Shown piece by piece: positions 1 to 11,300 of a stretch of 64,000 bases of DNA. A program made the translations under genes and the position numbers. The notes beneath the pieces were generated by a model. That model was not told the DNA's origin. It made no database searches and saw nothing but the letters and a program-made list of their open reading frames with translations. Source of the DNA: Nemopilema nomurai (lineage: Eukaryota > Cnidaria > Scyphozoa > Rhizostomeae > Rhizostomatidae); NCBI GenBank assembly GCA_003864495.1, contig ML133383.1, positions 7,114,880 to 7,178,879 on the forward strand, written 5' to 3'. Within the stretch, counting starts at the first letter, position 1; every line of letters begins with the position of its first letter.

Positions 1-3000
1 GCTTAAAAAAGTCATTGAATATTATGAGGGTAAGTTGAATAAAACAAAGGTCTAATTTACTATTTTCTTTTTTACTGGTATTTCTCAATTATGTAGAATG
101 GCCCTTGAAGTGAAATATTGAAATATCAAGTAAAATTGACATTTGAGCTTTGTTTTTATGGTGAACATTTGAGGAAGGTACATTGAGTAAATTATTTATT
201 AATTGCTTTTTAGGAAAGGAGAATGGTCTTCAAGGAAGTTTGGATAAATTGTATGTCATTGAATCAAACATTAAATGTTTATCAGAAGATTGCCTCGGAG
301 GTTTCTTGTGAGACTATAAAGTCAAAGGACAGTGAGAAATACCTTGAGAAATATTTCCAAAAGTCAGGCCCAAAAATGTAAGCTTTTTGCTGTATATTTC
401 TCTTGTTCTAACTTGTTGTTTGGTAATGAAGGTGTCATGCAGTTTTCTCTTTCCTATAGCTTTGAATAATTTTCTTCTATAACTTCTATAACTCACAAAT
501 TCTTTATAAAAGGCAGGTCTTTAGTCTCTAGTCTCAAACTGAAATAAACAAGTTTTTTTGCACAAATACAAGTTAAAATAATGGATTTAAAAAGATAGGC
601 TGGTCTTTGTCCATGTTTTTGGGCAAGTGAAAAATTAATTTTGTATTTACATTGCACTTCTAGAGTCCTTATTCTTGACGAAATAGATCAACTGGAGTCA
701 AAGAATCAGGAAGTTCTGTATAAGCTTTTCGAGTGGCCATCTTTGCCCAATTCCAGATTAATACTTGTTGGTGAGTGAAGTCCTATTTGAAATTTTTATT
801 CAATTTTTTATTATTCTATTTATTTTTGTCAAAAACTTTTTTGACAAAGCGCTGGTCATCTTTCTCATCATCAAATTAGATTGAACTATTTTTCTTACTT
901 GTTCTGTTGCTGAAATCTATAACTTATTTTCTCTTTCACTTCATTTATTCTCCGTAACATTTTTAAAAAGTTTTTTAAAATGATGAATATATTGCTTACA
1001 TAACTGGGATAAAATAAGAGAGAGAATGCAGAATCATACATAAGTTCCATTGTTCTCTTATAATTTCCATTCATTTATAGGTATTGCAAATGCACTGGAC
1101 CTCACTGATAGAACATTGCCAAGGCTACAATCAAGAAAGAATTGTAAGTTCAATGAAATCAGCAGCAGTCTTTTAGTCTTTGCACAAATTGAAAAAGGCC
1201 TACATCCATAAAACCAGAGTTTTTCACGGAGTCTGATTCTTTTTAGGTCAACCAGAGCTGTTACAATTCCCACCATACAACAAGGATCAAATAGTGGAAA
1301 TTTTGAATGAAAGATTAAAAGATGTAAGTTGGTCTTTCTTCCATAAATATTCCTCTGCTTTTAAGGGATGGGTTTCAAGGGAGTTTTGCATGATGAGCAA
1401 GGCTTCTTCAAATGATGAAACATTTACATGTATATATTTAAATATAAAAGAAGTACAATGTTTTTAATAAATATGGTTATTGAGAAGAACACATATGATG
1501 ACTTAACAAGGTTTATGCTCTTGTTGCTTAATTTATATTTGCAGATAAATGAAGATAAGTAATTATCTTTTTCAGGTAAATGAAGGGCTAGTTGATAAGA
1601 ATACAATACAGTTCTGTGCAAGAAAAGTCTCTGCAGTTGCTGGTGATATGAGAAAAGCTTTAGATATAATGAGGTAAATTCATTGTCAGAGTTTTGGTGA
1701 ATAAGCAGCCAATTTCCAACCAATACTTATTTTTGCCATTTTCTTAATCAACCAACAAGAAACTTTATAAGAAGCTTCAGAAGAGAATTGTCAATCTTGT
1801 CTTACATGGAATTTAGTAAATTTATATTTTAAATGGAATGTAGTAAGTTTAGCTTTTTTCCATCTACAGAAGATCAGTTGAATTGGTTGAAATTGAAGCA
1901 AGAAAACAGCAAGTTCTAAAGACTGTCACAAATAGTCCATCAAAAAGCCCTGTTGTTAAAAGTCCAGTTCAACAAAAAGTTACATTGGCTCATGTTGCAA
2001 AAGTTGTCTCAGAGGTTTATGGTTCAGGATTCTCAAATAGGAATGCAAGTAAAGAATCTCTACCACTGCAACAGAAAATGTTGATTTGCACTCTCCTGCT
2101 CTTGTTAAAAAATGGAAAAGTCAAAGAAGTTACTCTCCCAAAGGTATGGTTCTTAGATTTGTATCACATAACTTCAACATAACTTTTGGATGTGTGATAT
2201 GTAATCGTTTGCTATTAAAAATCAGATAGAGCAAAGTACTATAGTAGTTTTGCTTATCTCCTGCAAATAACTGTTGAATGCTATATAGGTGAGAAACATC
2301 TACATTTTTTAACTTAAAATATTTTCAGCAACTTTTGCTACTTTAACCAGATCTTTTCAATATTTTCCTAGTCAAATTTTAATCACTACCTTGAAAGCTA
2401 ATAGCTTGACACCAATATTAATTAGTAATGCTTGAAAAATAAACAATTTTAATGTTATACCATTGTTATGTATATCATTTTGAATGAAATTGTATTGTTT
2501 GCTATCAAGCTATGGGCTTTCAAAAGGCCTTATATTTTAATTCTAGGGTATTTTTATGCTCATCATTTTATGCTAATTTCTTTTACCTTTGTAGTTGCAT
2601 GCAACCTACAGCCATATTTGTCAAAGAAGGCAGCTGGGTTCAGTTGGACAAGAAGAGTTTACTTCACTCTGTGAACTTGTGGATGCAAGAGGCATAATAT
2701 CTTTAAAGCGGGGGAAAAATCTGACAGCAACTAAAGTAAGCATCATTATCATTCCTATACCAATAATTCGTAGTCACATTTAATCTTACTCATTTTTCTT
2801 ATTCCAAAACAAATTTTTTTATTCATATTAATTAAATATTTCTTAAATTAGTTTTGGGAAAATCACAAGGTTAAATCAAATTTATTTTTTGTTAGTTATG
2901 GTAAGAATACAATGAATATTTCTAAATTCTTAGGATGTTTTTGCTTTGTTTATGAATTGTTGAGCTAAGCTGCTGACTTTAATTTTTCAAGGTGGCATTG

Positions 3001-3084
3001 CGATTGCAGGAAGCAGATGTTGAGCATGCATTGCAAGACAGAACCTTACTTTCATCTGTTCTAGATGGTGGACTGCCAAATTGA
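1..3084 (+). CDS. CDC6: Cell division control protein 6 (CDC6), 3' part of gene, nine exons
   Basis: AAA+ ATPase that loads the MCM2-7 helicase onto origin-bound ORC in G1. Exons: <1-29, 214-377, 664-770, 1081-1143, 1247-1323, 1576-1673, 1870-2143, 2595-2735, 2992-3084; reading phases join exactly and give 347 residues in the window. Visible landmarks are the Walker B segment ([14 protein letters not shown], exon 664-770), sensor 1 ([15 protein letters not shown]), the arginine-rich lid helix ([10 protein letters not shown]), sensor 2 ([12 protein letters not shown], end of exon 1576-1673) and the C-terminal winged-helix domain ending DGGLPN, then TGA at 3082. All follow metazoan CDC6 order. 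The Walker A lysine and the N-terminal regulatory region (CDK sites, Cy motif) lie left of the window. The first exon piece is read LKKSLNIMR in phase 0; this short end is the least certain part. Introns are 89-451 nt. Family assignment is very secure. Confidence 0.95.
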
Positions 3085-3251
3085 ATGGTTTTCTAGAAAT
3101 AACATTAAATGGATTTTTTTTTATTTTCAAGCTTTTTATTTTCTAGATTCTTATTAGATCTACTATGATTTTCAGCTGCTAGGTTTTTATTTTTAACATT
3201 GTATATTCATTTTAATTATGTTTAAGCATGTAAAAATGTACATTTGTAAAA

Positions 3252-3257
3252 AATAAA
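3252..3257 (+). terminator. Poly(A) signal of CDC6
   Basis: AATAAA lies 168 nt after the CDC6 stop, in AT-rich 3' UTR and followed by a GT/T-rich stretch (TGTGTG near 3276), the usual arrangement of a cleavage and polyadenylation site. Confidence 0.75.
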
Positions 3258-3289
3258 ATGACTCGAGAACTTCATGTGTGTTTCAACCT

Positions 3290-4850
3290 TGCTTTTTCAT
3301 CTTAAAAAAACAAAGTTTCACTTGGATACTATTCCATTTACCGTGCTTTTCCAACTAATTCGAGAAGCTTAAACCTGTTTTGAAATGATGCATGACAGTG
3401 TACATCGGGTTGTGTAAGCTTGCTGCCTTATGTGCCTTTTGGCAGAAGGCATGCTAATGACTTTAATTAATAACTTTTAAAGGTCTTAATAAAACCCTTG
3501 CTAGCAGCTGTATCTTGCATCAATTCTGGTTACTACTGTTCTTGAAGATCATTCAGTTAGATTCTATCTGAGCCAAAACACGAAAAGAATTTGAGCAAAA
3601 TCAATAGGGTAAAGACAATATTTGACAGGGGCAGTGGTGTGCTTGGAATGGGGCTACAAGGAGGGCAAAGGGTCTAAATGCAGCCCCTCTTAAGTTACCT
3701 TTACATGCTGCAGGTTTAGTTAATTCTAAACATCATTTGTGTATGAAAAAGGTTTCAGTAACTATGAAAAGAGACCATAGATTATCAAGAATAAATTATA
3801 TGGCCATGGATAACTCAAGTCAGCAAAGTAAAATCTTTTTGGTCTAAAAGATCTTTGAGGGTGAATTCATTCTTTACCACTTTGGTGTACATGAAAAGTG
3901 CAGTGCATAAGAACAGATTCAGCTGACGCTATTTTAAGCTTCCTTGGAACATGCAAATATTTATCTGAAGCTTTAGGATATTGTACAGCAAAAAGTGTCA
4001 CTGTGGGTATTCTTCAAATACATGATTATTTAGTCAAGCTAGGTAAGTTCAAACAAACAGCCTTAGCTGGATTTTTACATGCCAGGCTACTTGCTCATAC
4101 AATAAAAAATCTTTTTCTCAAGGTTTCTCTCAAGAGTTTTTGCTAGTTCAGGAGGTATTTGTCTGAAACAGTGAAACCTTGTCTTTCTCACTAAACATGC
4201 AAATCTTCCTAATAATGCCATTTCAAAAGACCCTCATGGCCCTTTCGGACCATTGTTTACCGTAAACATGATTTTATCCTATGAACTAAACTGCATAAAC
4301 ATGCATTAAGGTCAGATATGCATTCATCAGATGATATGAGTGATGGCAAAGTACCTACAAGGCATTGGAAAAGATGACAGACAGTTATCTTTTTCAGTTT
4401 GCTTCCTATTTATATATCTGATTCATCATTATTTTCCTGATTCATAATGTAAACATTATAACCGTGATCTATCACATCTTGGTCTCCCATCCTATAATCA
4501 TAATCATGTAAACTGAATTTCTGAAATTGATGCAACAATGTTCAAGTGTTTGGAAACACAACAATCTGTATACAAACTGTCATTTTTATGAAAGTCATTA
4601 AATTTTTTACTGAAATCCTGAGCAGCCATGGTGACCATTGGAAAGTAAGTCAACATTAGTAAGAGAGAGAGGTGTAGTGTTCTTATTTATTCCAACACCG
4701 TGTCCATAACTACATCAAATGTAATGCATGCTTAGTGACTTTCTGATGTTTCTGCTGGCTCATCTGCCGTTTCCCCCAGCCTCTCTAGTCAATAATATCA
4801 AGTTTATTGTAGATGAGACATAAAATGTGAAAGAAGGAATATGCGTGAGG
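3290..4850. other. Intergenic stretch, nothing recognised
   Basis: AT-rich spacer between convergent CDC6 and NDUFB3. An 82-codon open frame at 3898-4146 (+) has no splice context and no family resemblance, and is probably chance. No repeat family was recognised. Confidence 0.5.
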
Positions 4851-4852
4851 TA

Positions 4853-4858
4853 TTTATT
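4853..4858 (-). terminator. Possible poly(A) signal of NDUFB3
   Basis: TTTATT on the plus strand is AATAAA on the minus strand, 430 nt downstream of the NDUFB3 stop. It is the first canonical signal I see in that direction; a closer non-canonical signal cannot be excluded. Confidence 0.35.
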
Positions 4859-5288
4859 GTCTTCATTCATTCTCTGTTTGGCTTAGGACTGTTGGTGCCC
4901 CTGTAAAGGTGATAACTCACTTTGGCACTTCTTGGATTTCACTTGCCCCTAAAGCATTTCCTAGACCTACGAAAGGTTTAAGATAAGTAAAATGTACTAA
5001 CTGGGGTTACGAATGGAATAATCAAAGGCATGAATACTATTTAGACCGATATGGAAAAGAGATCACAGAGAGAAACAATACCTTGATAGGTAACAGCGTT
5101 GCTTCATAACATCACACTTTGTAAACGACCTCTGCATACAGAGTAATTATTGTCTTGATTATGATTACTGTCCAGGTTTTCTTCGTATAAGATCGAAGAA
5201 AGGTGCTGCAAAATAGTCCACAACAAAATTCAAGCTTCGTTCTTCAAAAATATTCACAAATTTGCCATATCTAACCGGATACTTCATC

Positions 5289-5492
5289 TCAATGTTTGCC
5301 ATGTCCATCATCATCGAAAAACATCTTTTCTATAGCACAAGCTACCAGAAATGCGCCAAATCCAATGCCTAGGCCCGGAAAGAGTCGTTTCAAGTGTGCT
5401 CTTGGCATCAATTCTGGATGATATCTCCAAGCCTCAAATCGGGCCCATGGATCTTTCTTTACAACACTTGATTTACCGCTCAAGTTTTCCAT
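5289..5492 (-). CDS. NDUFB3: NADH dehydrogenase 1 beta subcomplex subunit 3 (B12 subunit)
   Basis: Accessory subunit of the membrane arm of mitochondrial complex I, in the inner membrane. The 67-residue protein sits in one coding exon. Residues 14-23 are DPWARFEAWR, the conserved DPW-R-EAWR block of the family. Residues about 38-55 (LFPGLGIGFGAFLVACAI) form the single transmembrane helix, and the tail (FFDDDGHGKH) is charged and His-containing as in animal orthologues. It is shorter than the vertebrate protein (about 98 residues), mainly because the N-terminal His-rich segment is missing. The start ATG has A at -3 and G at +4. It runs opposite to CDC6 and SART1. A further 5' non-coding exon is possible but not visible. 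Confidence 0.88.
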   Translation of the reverse strand: MENLSGKSSVVKKDPWARFEAWRYHPELMPRAHLKRLFPGLGIGFGAFLVACAIEKMFFDDDGHGKH

Positions 5493-5499
5493 TTTTTAG

Positions 5500-6200
5500 G
5501 ATAAAATGCACAATACAGAACGCAGCTCTGCCTTGAACTTTGAAACTTCTCTTGACAAGACAAGTCGAGTAAGATGCAAAATCAAGATGGCAGCAATCAT
5601 TTACACGAAAACTGAATGAATTGAATTGTGGTCTTCTTTCGAGCAGTGAATATTATAGAAATTTTAATGGCATAATGATGTATTATGATAAGTTGGGTTC
5701 TACAGATGCAACAGCTGCATCAATAGATATTTATCAATGCAATAAGAAAAACTATGCAGACCACACATGCCTTAGAAAGTAACTAGCCTCCTCAAGGGTT
5801 AAAATCACAAGCAGTTATAAGATAGACTTGCTTTAAGTGAACCTAATTGTTTCTCTTGGCAATAAAAACCTTGCGAAATATGTAATGATACAAATCATTA
5901 CGATTTTTGTTCATTTGGAAGTAACAGCTTTATTAGAAGAAAGAATTGAATGACATTTAAGCACCTGCCTTGACCACACGTGTCATAAAACTATTGAGAA
6001 CCATACTCCGGTAGAATGGAACATGGAACGCATAGTTAGCTGAACTCTGATTTATTATCATAAGCATTATGGCAGTTGTTATAGTCTATATAAATCGTAA
6101 GATTAGCAGGATGATTAACTTAAACGCAGTAAAAAAGAACGATTCTGTTAAAGTTTTTTAACAGTTGAAATGTAAAGCTAGCCAGGGCTGTACAATGCAT
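5500..6200. other. Spacer upstream of NDUFB3
   Basis: AT-rich DNA that must hold the NDUFB3 promoter. I see no clear TATA box or initiator facing the gene and no other gene-like content. Confidence 0.4.
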
Positions 6201-6205
6201 AGAAG

Positions 6206-6240
6206 TATATAAAAGGGCTCTTAAATGTGCTTTCAACAAG
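6206..6240 (+). promoter_or_regulatory. TATA-type core promoter, orphan
   Basis: TATATAAAAGGG starts at 6206 and is followed 27-29 nt later by TTTCAAC (6231-6237), a good initiator match. Spacing and G-rich flank fit an RNA polymerase II core promoter. No long ORF follows, so the transcript could be non-coding or a short 5' exon. It could also be a chance match in AT-rich DNA. Confidence 0.35.
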
Positions 6241-6464
6241 TCAAAAGTGTCACTGTCGTTCGTAACCTAACTTTGTCTGGACAGTAAAAATTTTTCGAAG
6301 ATTGCTGAAAATACATTTCATTTACATAGATATGCTGAAGCATAAATTAAATTTCATTTCATGATCACAACTTTATATTGCTGGCGATATCAAGTATGTC
6401 GCAAAAGAATACTGCCACAGCGAGCATATCAACAATCATTGGTCTTCTAGCTTCCACGGCTTAA

Positions 6465-6530
6465 GGCTAAAGACTAAAGACTGGAAATTGAAGACTGAAG
6501 ACTTAGACATAAGACTGAAGACTTGAAATT
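6465..6530. repeat. Degenerate AAGACT(G/A)A simple repeat
   Basis: Repeated AAGACTGAAGACTT-like units, interrupted by TAGACAT and GGAAATTG, over about 65 bp. An old, eroded microsatellite. Confidence 0.6.
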
Positions 6531-7199
6531 AAACGACTTTAGTCCAAGCTTTAAATCAATATGAATGCAGCTTGAGATCATATTTCATTCATTTTGTTCC
6601 ATGCCAACTATGGAAAGAAATACAACTTATTCGTGGGACGCCTTGTGCATATGAAGATGACAGGTGTCACCACCGAAGTGGTATTGTGCAATCTGCTCAA
6701 AACCTACACAAGATCACCTGAAGATTTCTGCTGTTAACTGTGCTGGGCAGACTGGTGTGACGTGAGAAGCATCAGGTGAACTCACCGAAACTGTGCATTT
6801 TTGCAATGTTTCGTGTCGTTGCGTGCTGTGACTTCTAATACAAAGTGTATGCGATTCTACCTTACTGCTCGACGCCTTCGCGATGCGTTTAATTTCTGCT
6901 GCTAGCTTCCGAGCCTGTGAAGGCTAGAGGGTCGAGGATGGATTTAAACCATGGTGTTAGGAATAATAAAGCAGAAAAACTGCAACTTGACTGAGAATTT
7001 CAAGAGGTTCAAACTTGCATATAAGGCACATTATCGATTATCTGAGCAGGGTGATCACAAGATTTTGCTTGGCTGTTAGGATGTTCTGAAAATTAAGATC
7101 ATCCTGGAAAAATTGATGAATGATAAAAACTAGAGTTTAATATAGTCTTTGCATCTATAAAAGACGAATTTGAGGATAGGATGATTACAATTACAGCAG

Positions 7200-7852
7200 T
7201 CAATGCATGGTTTCTAGTGTCGATTTCTTTTTAGCGATTTGGGTAGTGGCACACAAACTTAGGATCTGGTGTGCTAATTTAATGTTCGCTTTGGACTTGA
7301 TTCTGATAAAGAGAACATTTGAAACAGGTAACGGATATTTGATTTGATTAATGAAGAACTCGTTTGCAAAAGCCTCAATGTAATCCACTTGATTGTTCTT
7401 CAGGGGCTATGCTATTTTCTAAAATAAGTAAAGGATAAAATTCCGACGGAAATTGTTGTTTCAAGCGTACACGTAAATTTCGGAAATTGTTCGACGAACG
7501 TGGTACCAGCTGACTCCCTTCAAACTTGCCCTGGATTCGCTCCTGGTTAAAGTTTGCTTCGACAAAAGCATTTGTTGATGGACTTGCTGGAAGTTTGTCC
7601 TGATGGACCTTCAACAGGGATGCTTTATAAGAAGTAAGGCGTTTTTGTTGGTTGTAATGCTATATGCAACTTCTCGTTGTAGCTAATTAGAAATTTTCTG
7701 AATTTAACTGCATATAAGCATGGACGCAGTACTTTTTGAGCGCATTCAAGCTTTCTGAAAGGCGCGTTCTCAAAATTCTTCCGGGGGCTGGTTAAAAGAC
7801 CCCCATGCCAATTGTTTGCCCCAAAGAAGCAAGCTCGTTGCCTTGTTGACAT
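7200..7852 (-). pseudogene. Coding-like minus-strand patch, unknown family, interrupted
   Basis: Three successive open frames lie head to tail on the minus strand: 7852-7625, about 7665-7375 and 7388-7200. The middle one has balanced amino-acid content and G/C-containing third positions (it includes VEANFNQERIQGKFEG). It overlaps the last by 14 nt in another frame, as one frameshift would produce; the first is separated from the middle by a stop near 7625. No start codon, splice site or family could be assigned. Either a decayed transposable-element or host gene fragment, or exons of an unrecognised gene. Confidence 0.3.
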
Positions 7853-8304
7853 TACAAAGGAGTCGTAAAAGACGTTGTAGGTATGAAAAAGTTTAGATAA
7901 GATCTTAGATTCAATGAAGGATGCAGCAAAGTCCCTGATGAAAATTTAGTACGAGTTCTTGCCCAAAGCAATGAGATGAGACCAAACGGTTTCTTTTCTT
8001 TATTAATATTTTCGTCAGCTTTAATCAGACCTTCATCGGAGAGGTTGTTTCCCTACCAGTGTGTGATATGATGTCGTTACAGAATAGGATGATTAGTACT
8101 TTCATACACTGCATACAGCACGAGCGAGTTTATGCTAAGATACAAAATTGTTCGCCGACTTTACGCATGCGTCGTGTCAGGCTCAGACAACGTTTTCAGA
8201 GTTAGATCTCGTCTTCAAAGAGAGACTGATTGCAACAGCGGGCCTAAATTTCTTGTTTTGCTAACTTGCCTTGTAAGAGTTTGTCTGTGTGACAATTTCT
8301 TAAT

Positions 8305-11300
8305 ATGGGAAGCTCTAAAAAACATAAAGAAAAGCACCGAAAGAAAAAGAGAGACCGTTCAAGATCAGGAAGCAGAAACAGCGACGAATATCGTGATCGT
8401 GGGAGAAACCGGAGTCGCAGCCCTATTCGAAGGGAAGAAAGACGAGAGGATGACAGAAAGAGCGATGATTTTTATAAAAAGACCTCTCGGAAAAGCGAGG
8501 AATTCAGAGATATTGATGACAGGCAGAGAGACAGAGATTATCAAGAAGAAGTTGAAAGGCAACGACTTTTAAAGCAGGAGAAAAAGCGAAGGAAGGGTAA
8601 TGAGTCGCCGGATCCAAGAAGTGAAGCAGGAATGGAGGGGAGAGAGGAAGGTTTGTTATTTAACCCAATATAGTCTTTGCTCTAGGTGCAATCAACTGAG
8701 AGTACAGTTTTTTTTATCTAGGGTGCTTTTGAAGTCATAGAGTGAATAGTTCAGATAACTTTGTAATGTGATATGTTTAAATCTAGTATATAATTATCTT
8801 TATAATTATAATAAAGATGTTAAAATTCCATTTTCAAATGAGTATTTGCTTGATTGACAGTAATTGGTAAATCTTGCAGATTAAAAACCCCTCTGTGCAT
8901 TTAATAAATGTGCAAGGTGATTACACTTATTCAGTATATATATTTGTACATATTTGTGGCAAGCCAATTCCTTGTCAATCTCATCTTGTCATCTTAGGAA
9001 TAGCTCAGCACAATTGGTTGTACTATCAAGCACATAAGATGTTTGATAGTACACAAATTATGTTTTATAAAAAGATTTTTTTTAAATTTTATTTTATGTG
9101 AATTCCAGATAACTGTGAAGATCAGTTTTCTTAAATTTCATGTTCCCTTTTTCATTTAAAAAAACATAAAAGGGGTACTAAAAAGTCATGGTCAAAACAG
9201 TTGATTAAAAAGCTTGCTATTAACAGCTTCAGACATACATTTGATGAACTATTAACTTGTAAGAAGGAGGTTACTGACTTATGTTGCTTAGTGTAATTGA
9301 AAAATATCCTTCTAACTGTAGTCATTTGAGAATAACAAGGCTTTCATTTACTGGTTTCAATAGAATTTAGCAGCCTACTGCAACAAGGTTTTTTGACGTA
9401 GGAAAAGATTAAGCAAATAAACATGATTTTAATTTGCTCTGCGACAAGTTTATCTGTTTCATTGGATTTCACCTTGAAAGATAGCATAACAATTTTGTTT
9501 AGCAAAATAGTAAATTTTAGGCCTAACATATTGTTTCCAACCTTTCTTGAAACTTGTTAACAAGGAGTGCGTTGTCTTTCCAGGTGCAAAGCAACATGGC
9601 TCTGGAGATATGTCACTTAGTATTCAAGAAACCAAGTGAGTCCCTTTTTGTTTATCTGCTTCTTAGATATGCATACCTCAAATAATATCATTTTACAGTA
9701 GATTCTCATTTTTGTAAGAAGAATCAGAGATTCTGTTCATTTTGACATTTAGTGCAAATAAGATTATCTGCTACTTGTTTAGCTGTTTGGAATTGAAATA
9801 TTTATTGTTATTCAAGGTTATGGCTCCCTTTAATCATTAATTGTAATTATAATACAATAAAACATGATTGAAGTATTTTAATCATTGTTGCTAAATGTAT
9901 TTTTCATTATTGCTTTTGAATGATATGAAGCTAAAAGTATTTCTGTTTTTTTCATTTTAGTAAGCTTAGAGCAAAGCTTGGCTTGAAACCCTTGAAGGTT
10001 GATGGGGAAAGGAATGGTATGTATTGATTTCGCAGTTTATATGTAATATTTGGCCTTTTTGTTTTACAGAGGCAATCGCCCTTGCCAAATTATTGATGGA
10101 GGCTTGTTTTTATGTTTTTACCTAGCTGGTAAAACATGTTTTCTCTTTGTCTGTTCCTCAAAGGTCACAATATTCCAATAAAGGTCAAGTTGCTTTCATT
10201 GTCGACATTATAAATCATAACAATAAATGTTTTTGTTATAAACTGGCTGTAATCGTGCATTTAGATAATAAAACATTAGAGAATCATTCAAAAATAACAC
10301 CCTAAGTTCCCCAAGGTCCTGGAGGACTTCCTCTTAACAATTATTGTTGTCTCTCTTGGGAATATTTCTTCATGAAAATGCCTGTTTAAAATCAAGTTGA
10401 CAAAGGCTAATTTCAATGTTTATTTTAAACCTAATTCAGGCAATGCAGAGAATTAAATGATATGGGCCCAACAAATCAAACTCCTTGTGGTGCCAAGGCG
10501 TGTAATTATGTGCAATTGCACCAAAGTACTTAATAGTACAGAGAGCTGTATATCGGGAATACAAATAGTTGGCTCTGCACAAGCATAGTTGATTAAAGGC
10601 TATGACCATGTTAATGGCTAAAAACTGACACTTTTTCAGCAACCAGTTTATATGGTCATTCTCTCCTTTGAAAACATGCAAGCCTCAATCCCATCTTTTA
10701 ACTACATTTGGATAATTCTCTTTTTGGAGGATTAACTGTTCACCAAGTTACAAGTTACAGCCAGTTAGTAAAAAGATTGCAACAGAATGAAACAGAATGG
10801 GCTTAAGAATTCAAAAGCCTAGTAGAAAGTTGCTTGCAATAAACTGGACTTCTTAGCAATGGAAGGCATATGCTAGGGTGTGGGTGTGCGATTGCACGCC
10901 AATCTCAGCATTGCCTGCTTGTCCATGTATTGAGCCATATATGTCAATATGAATCTATGGAATGTTATGAAAATCAGCAAGATCTGAAAGCTACAAATTA
11001 TTGACCCTTTTCATAACTTTATCTCTTTAAATAAATGCATTTCCTTAACCTAAAAGAAATCTTTGTTTGATTTTCTACAGAAAACGAAGAAGTATCCTAT
11101 GATGATAGACCAGATGTTCATGTACCTGCTCAAAATATTTCAAGTGTGAAGAAAGCTGACAGTGTAAATATTTTTATTGTCTTAATATCAAGAGTTTTTG
11201 TGTTCCTTTGAAGCATAATGAGTATTGGAAGGTCACAATCATACAGTTTGTTTAGGGCTGCAAATTTGGATGTAAATCTGAAAATTTGTATTCATTAGAC

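Noticed and set aside
8132..8572. 146-codon open frame overlapping SART1 exon 1
   Set aside because: It is the +1 frame shadow of the RS/K-rich SART1 N-terminus; the frame from ATG 8305 splices into the conserved Hub1-binding motif, this one does not.
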